Assembly: GCF_017599345.1 (NCBI RefSeq)
Contig: NZ_JAGFVL010000044.1
Location: 1-64,000, forward strand
Reading direction: 5' to 3'
DNA: 64,000 nucleotides
Source: Gracilibacillus suaedae
Lineage (GTDB): Bacteria > Bacillota > Bacilli > Bacillales > Amphibacillaceae
Shown: in pieces, positions 52,701 to 62,113 of the stretch
How positions within the stretch are numbered: the first letter of the stretch is position 1
How the letters are laid out: every line of letters starts with the position of its first letter
Position numbers and translations under genes: made by a program
Notes under the pieces: model-generated
The model's input: the letters and a program-made list of their open reading frames with translations, nothing else
What the model was told of the DNA's origin: nothing
Databases searched by the model: none

Positions 52701-55644
52701 AGAAGTTGAATATTATTTTGTAGCTTCAGACGGTGAAAATACAACAACGACAAATCCAGAGATAGTAACGATTGAAAGTAATTTGGATCATAGTCCTTTA
52801 CGCTTAAATGTCGAAAAAAGTCAAATATTAAATGGAACATTTGTGCTAAAAGGTACATCCAACTTAGATCAACCTGCAGATATGAATATGCTTATTGATG
52901 GAAATCAAGTACCCACAAAATATCAAGCAATAGAACATGAAGCATACTTCGCTTTTGAAGTGAGTGGAATTCATACCTATTTCCAAAATGGTGTAACAAT
53001 TGGTGACGAGATCATTCATATATTTGATGATTGGATGGCCCAATGGGAGACGATCACAGTACCGATAGATCCTCACTATCTGGAAATCGGAGAAAACACG
53101 ATAACAATACGTGCCGGAAACAAAGCTACACCATGGGAAGGTGATCCAGGGGAGAATCGTGATGACTACAACTTACGCAATGTACGTCTCGTATTGGCTG
53201 ATGGTACGATTCTAACAGATCCTAATCATCCAGATCCTGAAAATGTATTAGACATGGGTGATGATGGAACAAACCGGATTGCGGAGGATTTTACGTTTAC
53301 TATTTCAGAAGACCACGCACAGTCCATTGCTTATGAGTGGGATACAACAGAAGTAACAGATGGTGAGCACACAATAGAAGTAACCGATTCTAAAGAGACC
53401 ATTCAAGAACAAGTACTTGTAGATAACACAGCTCCAAATATTGAAGCTACAGTTGCAAATGAAGAAACATACAAAGGTACCTTTATAATTGATGCAGAGA
53501 TTGATGATAATGTTGCTGGCGTGGATAGTTATCAAGCAAAACTTGATGGAGAGGAGATAGATTTGCCTCTTGAAACTTCATCAGGTGAGCTTACAAATGG
53601 TGAGCATACATTAACCATTACAGCTACAGATCAAGTTGGAAACAAAGCTACAAAAGAAATTACTTTTTATACAGTTGAAGAGAATCCAGAGGCACCAGAG
53701 AATCTATCAAACATCCAAGACGGTGATCCAACTTTAAAGGTACTTGTTGATGACCCAATGGGAGACAAGATGGATGTTGGTTTCTATCAAGGATTCCAGT
53801 ACAAACCTTCTGATACAGATGCCGTGGTATCTTATCAAGGTGCTTCAGCTGTGGAACCACCAAATACAAATGAAGTAGATGGCTCAACATTACTAGAAGA
53901 AGAGGATATATCACTGGTAGCCGAAAAAGATGGCGAATATTTGGTGAATGATGCAACAACAGAATTTCCATATCACCGCTTTGACGTAACACTTGATGAT
54001 ACAGTCAATGAAGATGATTTGGTTGAATTGGAATGGAGTGGTAATTCTCTAGAAGGTAGAAAAGTAACAATGTATGCATGGAATGTTGAGTCATCTAAGT
54101 GGGATATCGTGGATTATCAGATTGCCGGCGAAGAGGATTTTATACTGAAAGGCGATGTCGAAGTTGCTTCATATAGTAAAGATCATCAAATTCAGGTTAT
54201 GATTCAAGATGAAATACCTGCTAATCGGGATGAATATGACTATACGTTTGTCTGGATGTCAGATACACAATATTATTCTGAGAGCTATCCCCACATTTTT
54301 GATCGCCAAACGGAATGGATTAAAGAACAGCAAGAAGAAATGAAGATTGAGTATGTTTTTCATAGTGGAGATTTAGTAGATGAAGCAGATCAACCCAATC
54401 AATGGGAATATGCTGACGAGTATATGAGAACATTAGATGATGCAGAAATTCCATATGGTGTTCTAGCTGGAAACCATGACGTATTACAAAAAACAGAAGA
54501 CTATGCCGAATATTATAAATATTTCGGAGAAGATCGTTTTAACGATAAGCCTTATTATGGAGGTTCATATCTAAATAATCGAGGTCATTATGACTTAATT
54601 TCTGTTGATGGCAACGACTATATTATGCTTTATTTAGGATGGGGGATTGATGATGAAGGTATCGCTTGGATGAACGAAGTATTAAGACAACATCCAGACC
54701 GTACTGCAATCTTAACGTTCCACGAATATTTGCAGGCCACTGGTACACGCCATCCATTAGGTGAAAAGCTATACCAGGAAGTAGTGCTTCCAAATGAAAA
54801 TGTAGTAGCTGTTTTATCCGGTCATTATCATGAAGCACAAACGTTAGTGGATGAAATCGATGATGATGGGGATGGTAATCCTGATCGTAAAGTTTATCAA
54901 ATGTTAGCAGATTATCAAGCAGGCCCTGAAGGTGGTCAAGGCTATATGCGTCTGTTACATTTTGACACAGACAATAATCAAATATTTGTCAACACATATT
55001 CACCATATGTGGATGATTATAATTACTATAATAAGGATGAATACCCTAATAAGGATGAATTCACTATTGATCTGGATTTAACAGCAAAAGAAAAACGAGT
55101 TGCGACGGACAGTTTTGTAGTGAATGTTTATACAGATCATGAAATAGGTAAGGTAGAAAATGTCGCGAGCGGAGATACGGCAGAAGTAACATGGGAAGGT
55201 CTTACAGAGGGAGAACAGTATTTTTGGTATGCTACATTGACTGATAACTATACAGGTGAGAGTCGCTCACCTATCTGGTCTTTTGTCAAAGGTGAAGATG
55301 ATACATCAGGAAATGACAAAGATAAGGACAAAGACAACGAAACCGATAAAAATAAACCAGAGAAGCATCCGGATTCTAATACTGACTTAGATTCTGGTTC
55401 TGGTTTAAATAAAGAAGACAACGATAATAATCAAAGTGCAAAAAGTGATGACGTACAAGAAACGGAAGACGCAAGTAGTAAACAAGAAGACGAGAATAGT
55501 GATAGACAATCACCAACAGCAAGTAATGATCATTTTAATCTGCCAAGTACAGCAACGAACACCTTTCAAAATATAGCGCTAAGTATCATATTGCTAATCA
55601 TTGGAACGATATTGTATGTCAGATATAGAAAACAGTTAAATTAA
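49765..55644 (+). CDS. cell-wall-anchored protein with three lamin-tail domains and a phosphoesterase domain
   Basis: A 1959-residue secreted surface protein. A signal peptide (1-32, cleaved after AYA) is followed by a Glu-rich stretch (35-135). Three lamin-tail-like domains begin near 143 (LLLTEIMPNN), 427 (LLITEISPNT) and 715 (LLVTEIVPDS), each followed by an Ig-like segment. More Ig-like domains follow to about 1480. A calcineurin-type phosphoesterase (about 1493-1780) has WMSDTQ, HSGDLVDEAD, AGNHDV, FHEYL and SGHYHEA metal motifs, then a fibronectin-like end. An acidic spacer leads to LPSTA (1926-1930), a helix and RYRKQ, a sortase signal of the LPxTA type. Likely an extracellular nucleotidase or phosphodiesterase for phosphate scavenging. 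Confidence 0.9.
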   Translation: MRKKWTSRLSLLVIFLLIFTNVLAYGPIAYANTDEVIEQEETATEQNEETNLSEESLAGEKVEGDSSSTQEEQIHNEETETESQQDNEKEEAVNEEEASEENSQEEVTNSDEEVESTQEEATTEENSDKKLEAQSTIDYQTLPPLLLTEIMPNNDGSDNFEYFEVYNNSDQAVLLDYYTIALRYTDGSATDKNFDFPEVSIPAGETIVFWHNPEQLTVADFNAHYSTELTEDQIVSYQGTNFYNSGNRGVVIKDDNEDIVTNSYLEEDIASGKVVTYQYPTESIEMERYQTVTDPTPGTVEEEQIPEEKVIVEQLDKPVIDHTPVTEGKEGKAITITAELSSEGHKVTGTLHYLSEEGSFEQIDMTSVENNVYEATINSENVPSGELEYYITATNPQQRVRLPEVDSETFTIDVTSIDESKEDFQQYPHLLITEISPNTEGGGTDYFEYFELYNNTNQTLSFHQYAHIYYYTDSGREVQFKVPPVDIESQETLVFWYNNGNHSLEDFNNHFSTNLTSEQVIEVTDTTFPVFANGGNRALILRNASQEEVIYADYDGADNDNNGGVIQYKYPYEGTRMTKLETLAEPTPGMISDEQVPSEVVKIEEPEEDTTAPVITHESVTEAEAFSSVPIEAEVTDDLAIPDVTLFVKNGDSEYRSLSMSTDPDEPGKYKVEIPGIYVKSDLTYYIEATDGVNTKRTEEYTVSVLQDEVDTQSLPPLLVTEIVPDSTNVGTADGYEFIEIYNNTDQDIPFEHYKIQYRYGNDPASDVVWPSIPDDVVIPAGETLVFWIINGQNNDQTVADFNANYGSNLIENENIVRIESAGMANGSMRGLIVASNIGREYSTAYYNDLDTTDDTAPNKGIVYKYPSDDSNIMEKVSAATIDATPGAVEDYQVPTEPVQGEEDQTAPVVEDITSVDTINQTDDLDVTAEASDQEELKTVAIYYRTNANEDYKKALIEEGEDEGEFTYRIYAPEMIGNTEVEYYFVASDGENTTTTNPEIVTIESNLDHSPLRLNVEKSQILNGTFVLKGTSNLDQPADMNMLIDGNQVPTKYQAIEHEAYFAFEVSGIHTYFQNGVTIGDEIIHIFDDWMAQWETITVPIDPHYLEIGENTITIRAGNKATPWEGDPGENRDDYNLRNVRLVLADGTILTDPNHPDPENVLDMGDDGTNRIAEDFTFTISEDHAQSIAYEWDTTEVTDGEHTIEVTDSKETIQEQVLVDNTAPNIEATVANEETYKGTFIIDAEIDDNVAGVDSYQAKLDGEEIDLPLETSSGELTNGEHTLTITATDQVGNKATKEITFYTVEENPEAPENLSNIQDGDPTLKVLVDDPMGDKMDVGFYQGFQYKPSDTDAVVSYQGASAVEPPNTNEVDGSTLLEEEDISLVAEKDGEYLVNDATTEFPYHRFDVTLDDTVNEDDLVELEWSGNSLEGRKVTMYAWNVESSKWDIVDYQIAGEEDFILKGDVEVASYSKDHQIQVMIQDEIPANRDEYDYTFVWMSDTQYYSESYPHIFDRQTEWIKEQQEEMKIEYVFHSGDLVDEADQPNQWEYADEYMRTLDDAEIPYGVLAGNHDVLQKTEDYAEYYKYFGEDRFNDKPYYGGSYLNNRGHYDLISVDGNDYIMLYLGWGIDDEGIAWMNEVLRQHPDRTAILTFHEYLQATGTRHPLGEKLYQEVVLPNENVVAVLSGHYHEAQTLVDEIDDDGDGNPDRKVYQMLADYQAGPEGGQGYMRLLHFDTDNNQIFVNTYSPYVDDYNYYNKDEYPNKDEFTIDLDLTAKEKRVATDSFVVNVYTDHEIGKVENVASGDTAEVTWEGLTEGEQYFWYATLTDNYTGESRSPIWSFVKGEDDTSGNDKDKDKDNETDKNKPEKHPDSNTDLDSGSGLNKEDNDNNQSAKSDDVQETEDASSKQEDENSDRQSPTASNDHFNLPSTATNTFQNIALSIILLIIGTILYVRYRKQLN

Positions 55645-55652
55645 ATGATTTA

Positions 55653-55687
55653 GAAGGGATGCGATTATGTTGCATCTCTTTTTTTTG
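55653..55687 (+). terminator. intrinsic terminator of the surface protein gene
   Basis: AGGGATGC pairs with GCATCTCT around a 9-nt loop, then eight T. Confidence 0.88.
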
Positions 55688-55838
55688 CATTAACTATAAA
55701 TTTTATCACGCTTCTAAGCGTATGTAAGCCCCCTCTGATCATAGTCTCACTTTATGTCCAAAATGTAAGAAGTTAGGAAGCTTATTCGTTTAAATATGAT
55801 TAACAATTGACCTAAACATTTCCAAAAAAATAATAGGG

Positions 55839-55867
55839 TTGTATTTTTGGATAGAATATTGTATGAT
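55839..55867 (+). promoter_or_regulatory. promoter of the S-box transcript
   Basis: TTGTAT (55839-55844), 17-bp spacer, TATGAT (55862-55867), about 25 bases before the riboswitch. Confidence 0.6.
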
Positions 55868-55892
55868 GTATTTATGGTAAAAATTGCATATA

Positions 55893-56031
55893 TTCTTATC
55901 CAGAGAGACGGAGGGATTTGGCCTTATGATGTCTCAGCAACCAGTCATATCTGACACGGTGCTAATTCCAATAGATAAGAAGATTGACTTTCGTTTATGG
56001 TAAAGGCCTTCTTCTTAGAAGGTCTTTTTTT
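55893..56031 (+). promoter_or_regulatory. SAM-I (S-box) riboswitch
   Basis: Consensus parts in order: TTCTTATCCAGAGAGACGGA, GGGATTTGGCC, CAGCAACC, GGTGCTAATTCC and GATAAGAAG, which re-pairs with the start. A terminator AAAGGCCTTC/GAAGGTCTTT with a T run ends at 56031. High S-adenosylmethionine should stop transcription of the downstream gene. Confidence 0.95.
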
Positions 56032-56082
56032 ACTGGGTAAGATATGCTGACCAAATTCATTTTTATGTTAAGGAGAGGTAAT

Positions 56083-57189
56083 ATGACAACAAAAACAGTA
56101 ACAGCACCATTTCGAGCAGATCATGTCGGGAGCTTATTACGCCCGGAGAATTTACTGAAAGCGAGAAAGGATTTCGAGGAAGGTAATATTACGAGTGCAC
56201 AGTTACGTAATGTGGAAAACAAAGAAATAGCTCATATCATTGATAAGCAGATTGAAGTAGGATTGAGTCTTGTTTCAGACGGAGAATTCCGCCGTCGTTT
56301 CTGGCATACAGACTTTTTAGAGCATTTAAATGGCATTGAAGGATATGTACCAGAAGTAGGATATATATTTCATGGGAATGAAGAAACAGAACGTTATAAT
56401 ATTCGGAATACAGGTAAAATTTCATTTAATCCTGATCATCCGTTTATCCAAGATTTTAAAGAATTTAATGCACTAGTAGATGGTCGAGCAGTTGCAAAAC
56501 AAACCATTCCAAGTCCTAATCAGCTTTTCAACGAAGGAATTCGTGATGTTAGCATCTACCCGGATATTGAAGATTATGCCAACGATGTGATTCAAGCTTA
56601 CCGTGATGCAGTAGCAGCATTTTATAATGCTGGTGTGCGTTATTTACAGTTTGATGACGTTTATATAGCAGGGTTGTCATCACCTGATATTCCATTTAAT
56701 GATGGTGAGTTTTCACGAGAATTTTTAATTGATCTGGCATTAAGAGTAGTTAATGGTGTGTTAGAAGATAAACCAAGTGATCTTGTTGTCACTACCCATT
56801 TATGCCGAGGAAACTATCGCTCCAATTGGGCTTTTGAAGGAAGCTATGATTTAATTGCTCCAACCCTATTCGCTAAGGAAAAAGTAGACGGTTTTTTCCT
56901 TGAATATGATGATGAACGCTCAGGTGGATTCAAGCCATTGGAACATATCCCAAATGATGGAGCGCGTGTGGTGCTTGGATTAGTTACATCAAAGAACGGC
57001 GAGCTGGAAGACAAAGAACAAATTAAAGCACGAGTGGAAGAAGCAGCAAAATATGTACCACTTGAGCAATTATGTCTAAGTCCTCAATGTGGTTTTGCAT
57101 CTACTCACCATGGAAACAAATTAACCGAACAAGACCAGTGGAACAAACTCCAACACATTGTACAAATTACAAAAGAAATCTGGGGTTAA
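56083..57189 (+). CDS. yxjG: cobalamin-independent methionine synthase-like protein (YxjG/YxjH)
   Basis: A 368-residue MetE C-terminal-domain protein, length as for B. subtilis YxjG/YxjH. Motifs: FRADHVGSLLRPENLL, LVSDGEFRRRFWHTDF, YLQFDDVYIAG, and the zinc ligands His in TTHLCRGN with Cys, and CLSPQCGFAS. Such short MetE-like proteins are thought to transfer methyl groups to homocysteine from a non-folate donor; the substrate is unproven. The S-box upstream confirms a role in methionine supply. ATG 56083 has AGGAGAGG at good spacing; the ORF from 56044 starts inside the leader. Confidence 0.92.
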   Translation: MTTKTVTAPFRADHVGSLLRPENLLKARKDFEEGNITSAQLRNVENKEIAHIIDKQIEVGLSLVSDGEFRRRFWHTDFLEHLNGIEGYVPEVGYIFHGNEETERYNIRNTGKISFNPDHPFIQDFKEFNALVDGRAVAKQTIPSPNQLFNEGIRDVSIYPDIEDYANDVIQAYRDAVAAFYNAGVRYLQFDDVYIAGLSSPDIPFNDGEFSREFLIDLALRVVNGVLEDKPSDLVVTTHLCRGNYRSNWAFEGSYDLIAPTLFAKEKVDGFFLEYDDERSGGFKPLEHIPNDGARVVLGLVTSKNGELEDKEQIKARVEEAAKYVPLEQLCLSPQCGFASTHHGNKLTEQDQWNKLQHIVQITKEIWG

Positions 57190-57235
57190 GGAATTATCTT
57201 TTCTTATCGGTTGAATTCAATTGAATTATAAAGAA

Positions 57236-57277
57236 CAGAACCTTTGTTGCATTAATGGCAATGAAGGTTCTTTTTTG
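57236..57277 (+). terminator. intrinsic terminator
   Basis: AGAACCTT and AAGGTTCT with an inner TTGC/GCAA stem, then TTTTT. Confidence 0.9.
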
Positions 57278-57417
57278 TCTATAAGTCCCTTAACAAAAAA
57301 TTAATGTCGCCATATACAGATAAACATAGAAAAATGTTGAAATTAGTAGTTTATTTTTTCTGTAACAGGTTATTAGATTTATGTAAAAAAAAAATAGATA
57401 GAAAGGAAGTTGCACAA

Positions 57418-58644
57418 ATGTCAGATTTTATGAATCCATTTAACAACATGCTCAACGAATTGATCCATGCGGTCCCTAATGTTATTGGCGCACTTTTATT
57501 ACTTGTATTAGCATGGGGTGTGGCAGCAATCGCAAAAGGAATTGTAGAAAAAGTTTTTGTGAAATTAAGGGTACACAAAGGGCTGATAAAAACAAAAGTC
57601 GTAAATGATGAAGAACATGGGAAAAGTATACTTGCGGGAGCTGGGAAAGTTATCTACTTATTAGTATTTATTCTCTTCCTACCAGCCATATTAGATGCTC
57701 TCGAAATGAACTCCGTTTCATCTCCGATTTCCAATATGATGAATAAATTATTAGGATTTATTCCGAATATCATAGCAGCAGCTATTATACTTATTATTGG
57801 TTACATTATTGCCAAATTAGTGAAGGACCTATTAGAGAAATTTTTGGTAAGTTTAAATATTGACAGATGGTTTCAAAAAGTAAAACCGGAGGGTAAGCAA
57901 CCTGGTTCTGACTCCATCACAATATCTTCTGTTTTAGCTAATATTGTGTTTATTCTTATTGTAATACCAATTGTCACTATTGCATTAGATACATTGGAAA
58001 TGCAAGCTATTGCTAATCCAATTACATCGGTGCTAAACCAAGTGCTAACCATTATTCCAAATCTGTTTGTAGCAATTATATTAATAATTGCAGGTTACTA
58101 TCTTGCTAATTTACTTGGCAATTTATTAACTAATCTGTTGAAAGGGGCAGGAATTAATAATATCTATTCAATCTTAAACCTGAAAACAGATGACAAAGGT
58201 ATATCTTTTGACTTATCCAAAGTGTTAGGTACAGCTGTAAAAGTATTGATTCTATTATTCTTTACTGTAGAGGCGTTAAATCTGTTACATCTAGATGTAT
58301 TGAATAAGATTGGCACAGCAGTCATTACTTATATACCTTTTCTTGTTAGTGGCTTACTAATTTTAGGAGGAGGATTATTATTAGGTCACTTCTTAGCGAA
58401 CGTGATCAAGAAGTATACTAATAGTGGTTTATCAGCTTCTATTGTAAAATATATTGTGATCGTGTTCGCAGTATTTATGACATTAGATCAATTACAGTTT
58501 GCGACATCCATCGTAAATTTAGCATTTGTCTTAATATTAGGTGGTTTAATGGTAGCATTTGCGATTTCATTCGGCATTGGCGGACGAGATTTTGCGCGCA
58601 ATCAACTAGCAAAATTAAATGCTAAGATGAATAATGAAGATTAA
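57418..58644 (+). CDS. mechanosensitive-channel-like protein (conserved TM helix repeats)
   Basis: A 408-residue membrane protein built from repeats of the MscS-associated conserved TM helix. Each repeat has a PNVIGALLLLVLAW-, PNIIAAAIILIIGYIIAKLV- or PNLFVAIILIIAGYYLANLL-type helix followed by an amphipathic segment; a fourth copy is FLVSGLLILGGGLLLGHFLA. The classical MscS beta domain is absent, so channel activity is inferred. ATG 57418 follows GAAAGGAAG; the ORF from 57304 has no site. Confidence 0.85.
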   Translation: MSDFMNPFNNMLNELIHAVPNVIGALLLLVLAWGVAAIAKGIVEKVFVKLRVHKGLIKTKVVNDEEHGKSILAGAGKVIYLLVFILFLPAILDALEMNSVSSPISNMMNKLLGFIPNIIAAAIILIIGYIIAKLVKDLLEKFLVSLNIDRWFQKVKPEGKQPGSDSITISSVLANIVFILIVIPIVTIALDTLEMQAIANPITSVLNQVLTIIPNLFVAIILIIAGYYLANLLGNLLTNLLKGAGINNIYSILNLKTDDKGISFDLSKVLGTAVKVLILLFFTVEALNLLHLDVLNKIGTAVITYIPFLVSGLLILGGGLLLGHFLANVIKKYTNSGLSASIVKYIVIVFAVFMTLDQLQFATSIVNLAFVLILGGLMVAFAISFGIGGRDFARNQLAKLNAKMNNED

Positions 58645-58648
58645 GGTG

Positions 58649-58681
58649 AAAAGCCATTAGCCTAGTGCTGATGGCTTTTTG
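58649..58681 (+). terminator. intrinsic terminator
   Basis: AAAAGCCAT pairs with ATGGCTTTT and is followed by T. Confidence 0.9.
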
Positions 58682-58770
58682 TTTGGATTAACTGAGGCGA
58701 CTACACGATTACATTTCTATCCAGTTATGTTAGAATGAGAATACATTATCCATATAAAAGAGGTTGTAAG

Positions 58771-59601
58771 ATGAGGCGTGGTCGTATGTTTTTATTTATA
58801 TTTATGCTAGTTGTTGTTTTAAGTGGGGGTGCAAAAATATATCATGATACAAATTTATTTAAGGTTGAAAACTTGGAGATAACTACATCAAAGTTAGATA
58901 GGGATCAATCTTTTACTGTGTTGCAATTAACGGATTTACATAATAAACAGTTTGGTGATAATAATGCGAAATTATTGAATAAAATAGAACAGTTAGATGC
59001 TGATGTTATCGTTATTACAGGAGATTTAATTGATCGGAAAACAGATGATTTACAGTTTAGTTTGGAGTTTGCGGACAAATTAACCATGATTAATCCTGAT
59101 ATTTATTTCGTAACTGGTAACCATGAATGGGAGAATCCCTTGAAGGAATCATTTATTCAAGGACTTAATGACAAAGGGATTCGTATAATAGATAATCAAA
59201 ACAGCGTGATTAAACTGGAGGAGATTTCTTTTCAATTGGTAGGTGTAGGTGATCCCTCAACCAATCATGATGATATGGAGCTTGCTATGTCAGGTTTAAA
59301 TGAGGATGATATGACAATCCTATTATCACACGCACCTGATTTATCTCGTGCGAAGTATCCAGAGCCGGTTGATGTGATATTAAGTGGTCATACCCACGGA
59401 GGTCAAATACGTATTCCGTTGATTGGAGGAGTTGTTGCTCCAGATCAGGGGTTTTTTCCAAAATATGATCAAGGATTATTTAATATAAATGAACATCAAC
59501 AATTATACATCGATAGTGGGCTTGGTACGAGTGTGATGGATGTGAGAATGTTTAATCAAAGTCAGATGACACTGATTAAAGTAAAGGGTGTCGGTATATG
59601 A
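58771..59601 (+). CDS. membrane-anchored metallophosphoesterase (YkuE/YaeI type)
   Basis: A 276-residue calcineurin-like phosphoesterase with an N-terminal membrane anchor (about 6-22). Metal sites: QLTDLHNKQFG, VITGDLIDRK, VTGNHEW, LLSHAPDL and SGHTHGGQIRIP. The YaeI group cleaves UDP-2,3-diacylglucosamine-like lipids in Gram-negatives; in Bacillus the substrate is unknown. ATG 58771 is preferred (AGAGG upstream) to the in-frame ATG 58735. Its stop overlaps the next gene by four bases. Confidence 0.9.
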   Translation: MRRGRMFLFIFMLVVVLSGGAKIYHDTNLFKVENLEITTSKLDRDQSFTVLQLTDLHNKQFGDNNAKLLNKIEQLDADVIVITGDLIDRKTDDLQFSLEFADKLTMINPDIYFVTGNHEWENPLKESFIQGLNDKGIRIIDNQNSVIKLEEISFQLVGVGDPSTNHDDMELAMSGLNEDDMTILLSHAPDLSRAKYPEPVDVILSGHTHGGQIRIPLIGGVVAPDQGFFPKYDQGLFNINEHQQLYIDSGLGTSVMDVRMFNQSQMTLIKVKGVGI

Positions 59602-60257
59602 AACGATTAATGTTGTTCGTTGTTCTTGCCTGTCTTGCGATGGCAGCAATTGAACTATATATTGCTCCTAACTATTTAGTCAAATCTATATGTAAGTTGT
59701 TGCTTTTCTTGTTCATTCCTTACTTATATATTCGATTTGTTGCCCATTTGTCGTTTAAAGATATATTTTCTTCTAAAATGAAATATATGAAATTACCAAT
59801 TATTCTTGCAAGTGGTGCTTCCATCATTATATTATCGTTGTATTGGATCATTGGTAGTTTCTTCGATTTTTCGAATGTGACCGTTATGTTGGAAGATAAC
59901 ATGGCAATTGATAAAAGTAACTTTCTTTTTGTTGCGATCTATATTGTACTCGTTAATTCATTGTTAGAGGAATTTTTCTTTCGTGGCTTTGCCTTTTTAG
60001 CCTTATTAAAAATGACGACAAGATGGGTGGCATACCTTTTTAGCGCTGGAATGTTTGCTCTCTATCATATTGCGATGATGACGGATTGGTTTTCTATTTA
60101 CTTGTTTGTCGTTATTCTGTTCAGTTTATTTGTTGCAGGTTACCTATTTAATAAATTAGATGAGAAAGCAGACAGTATACTGCCATCATGGCTTGTTCAC
60201 ATCAGTGCGAATATTTCCATCAATCTGATTGGAATGATGTTATTTGGAATCATTTAA
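59598..60257 (+). CDS. CPBP family intramembrane metalloprotease (CAAX protease-like)
   Basis: A 219-residue, six- or seven-helix membrane protein. NSLLEEFFFRGFAFLALL holds the EExxxR motif and MFALYHIAMM the HxxxM motif of CPBP/Abi proteases. In Gram-positives such proteins often process or give immunity to peptides. The ATGA overlap with the phosphoesterase gene shows cotranscription, so the two may act on the same envelope process. Confidence 0.88.
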   Translation: MKRLMLFVVLACLAMAAIELYIAPNYLVKSICKLLLFLFIPYLYIRFVAHLSFKDIFSSKMKYMKLPIILASGASIIILSLYWIIGSFFDFSNVTVMLEDNMAIDKSNFLFVAIYIVLVNSLLEEFFFRGFAFLALLKMTTRWVAYLFSAGMFALYHIAMMTDWFSIYLFVVILFSLFVAGYLFNKLDEKADSILPSWLVHISANISINLIGMMLFGII

Positions 60258-60272
60258 GTGAATGGATCTAAG

Positions 60273-62006
60273 TCAAGTCACCAAGTTAAATGGACAGCCT
60301 TTTTCTTTAATTCTTGTTGGTATCGTGTGAATCGTAAACTTTCTTGGGTCTAATGTTTCTGTTACCTCATTCCAGAACAGGGGTGTCGCGACAGTTGCTT
60401 CATCAGTTGCCCTTGTGGAATAGGGAGCAATGATTGTCTTGCCTGGAGCGTGCTGGACATAATCGATATAAAGTCTATTGCCACGATTTTTCTTTAACCG
60501 TTCAATGGTAAAATGATCAGGTTCAGAGTCAACTAATACTTTTGCTGTAGCCTCCATCAATGTTCTCGTTTCATCGTAGGTCATATTGTGAATCGGTATG
60601 TGAACTTGTAACCCAGTTCTACCGGATGTTTTGACTAAGGGTGTGAAGCCCTGATGTTCCATCATTTCTTTAATCAGGTTGGCAGCACGTACAGCAATAA
60701 AAAACTGATCTAATGACGGCGGATCAAGGTCGAAGACTATTTCTTCGGGATCTATTTTATTTATTTTATTAAAAGGAACATGAAACTCCAATCCACCATG
60801 ATTCCCAAACCAGATTAAACTTTGCAGATCTTGGCAAAGTATATCCATTTCCCCATCATTATTAGGAATAGTTTGAATGAAAGAAGGGGCATAATCTGGC
60901 AGATGCTTTTGATAAAAGGAATGTTCATGTATCCCATCAGGAAAACGAATTAATGTCAGTCTGCGATCCTTCAGACCAGGAAGCATAAAAGGTGCAATCC
61001 ATCTTAAATAACACAAGTAGTTTAATTTCGTAACAGCGGGAAACAATTCTTTTTCTAATCGGGATAAGTTAACCGCTGATGGAAATTGTGCCAAACCTTG
61101 ATCAATCGTAAGTTGATTACAATCGGTTGGTTTGATATCAAATCGGAACTGATGAAAAACCGGTTCACGGAGTTCTTGATCTTCAGCACTTAGACAATTT
61201 ATATCCATGCAAACAGAAGGGGCTAGCTCCCATGTTGTCCCATTTACCTTCTGACCATAACGTTTGAAAAAAGTAGTTAACGTTTCTTTCTCTCCTTGTT
61301 CTAGGCCATTCTTACATTTTCCGAGAATGCAGAGTGTTTCGTTGTGATAATATTGTAACGTGAGATAATCATTTTCGGTATTCCAATTCGTAACGATCCC
61401 TGGAATGGTTCGGAAATTTTTGATTTTCAGCCATGTATTACTTCGCTTTCCTTCGGTATAAATAGCTTTCTTTTGTTTAGCAACCATTCCTTCTGCCTGA
61501 TGGATGTCAACTACTTCAAGAATGCTATCCAGTTTTTCGAAAGTTGGTACCTTGCGAATTCTTCCTGTTATACCTTCCAAAATGGTGGATAATATTTGAT
61601 CACGTTTAGAAAAGCTTTTCTTTCGTAAATCTTGAGCTTTTGATTCTAATAAGTCAAAGGCGACAAAAGTAGCAGGGCGATTTTGACTAAACTGGTTTAC
61701 ATTCTTTTTTGTTCTGGATCGCTTTTGTATTTGTTCAAAATCCGTTCGATAGGCAGTAATCGAAATGATCAATTCTCCATCAAGAAAAAGTGGTAAATAG
61801 GATTGGAATCTAGAAGTGTGTTGCTGGCACCACGAAATGATTTCAGGAAATGAACGGCTAAGGTTATGACCGTTTCGACTCCATAAGGTAACGTCCTGAT
61901 CAGTCCATTGTAAACCACAACGAAATCCATCATATTTTACTTGATATATCCACTCATTTCCAGAAGGTGCTTCGTTTACAAGTGTAGGCAGCATCGGTTT
62001 CCACAT
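60273..62006 (-). CDS. ligD: bifunctional DNA ligase/polymerase LigD
   Basis: A 577-residue non-homologous end-joining enzyme. The N-terminal ATP-dependent ligase has Lys24 in VKYDGFRC as the adenylation residue, LFLDGELI (motif III) and EGMVAKQK and WLKIKN (motifs IV and V), then an OB fold. The C-terminal primase-polymerase domain (about 300-577) has VFDLDPPS with the catalytic Asp pair and KTSGRTGLQVHIPI. There is no nuclease domain, as in B. subtilis LigD. AAGGGAG precedes ATG 62006. It is divergent from ku. Confidence 0.94.
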   Translation of the reverse strand: MWKPMLPTLVNEAPSGNEWIYQVKYDGFRCGLQWTDQDVTLWSRNGHNLSRSFPEIISWCQQHTSRFQSYLPLFLDGELIISITAYRTDFEQIQKRSRTKKNVNQFSQNRPATFVAFDLLESKAQDLRKKSFSKRDQILSTILEGITGRIRKVPTFEKLDSILEVVDIHQAEGMVAKQKKAIYTEGKRSNTWLKIKNFRTIPGIVTNWNTENDYLTLQYYHNETLCILGKCKNGLEQGEKETLTTFFKRYGQKVNGTTWELAPSVCMDINCLSAEDQELREPVFHQFRFDIKPTDCNQLTIDQGLAQFPSAVNLSRLEKELFPAVTKLNYLCYLRWIAPFMLPGLKDRRLTLIRFPDGIHEHSFYQKHLPDYAPSFIQTIPNNDGEMDILCQDLQSLIWFGNHGGLEFHVPFNKINKIDPEEIVFDLDPPSLDQFFIAVRAANLIKEMMEHQGFTPLVKTSGRTGLQVHIPIHNMTYDETRTLMEATAKVLVDSEPDHFTIERLKKNRGNRLYIDYVQHAPGKTIIAPYSTRATDEATVATPLFWNEVTETLDPRKFTIHTIPTRIKEKGCPFNLVT

Positions 62007-62113
62007 AGTATAGACTCCCTTCTTTATTAGATACAGTTATGAGAAATATTTTTGACAAACTGTTGCATGATTATGTCATAAAAAGAAAAACTATTGTTAA
62101 AGAGGTGATTATG

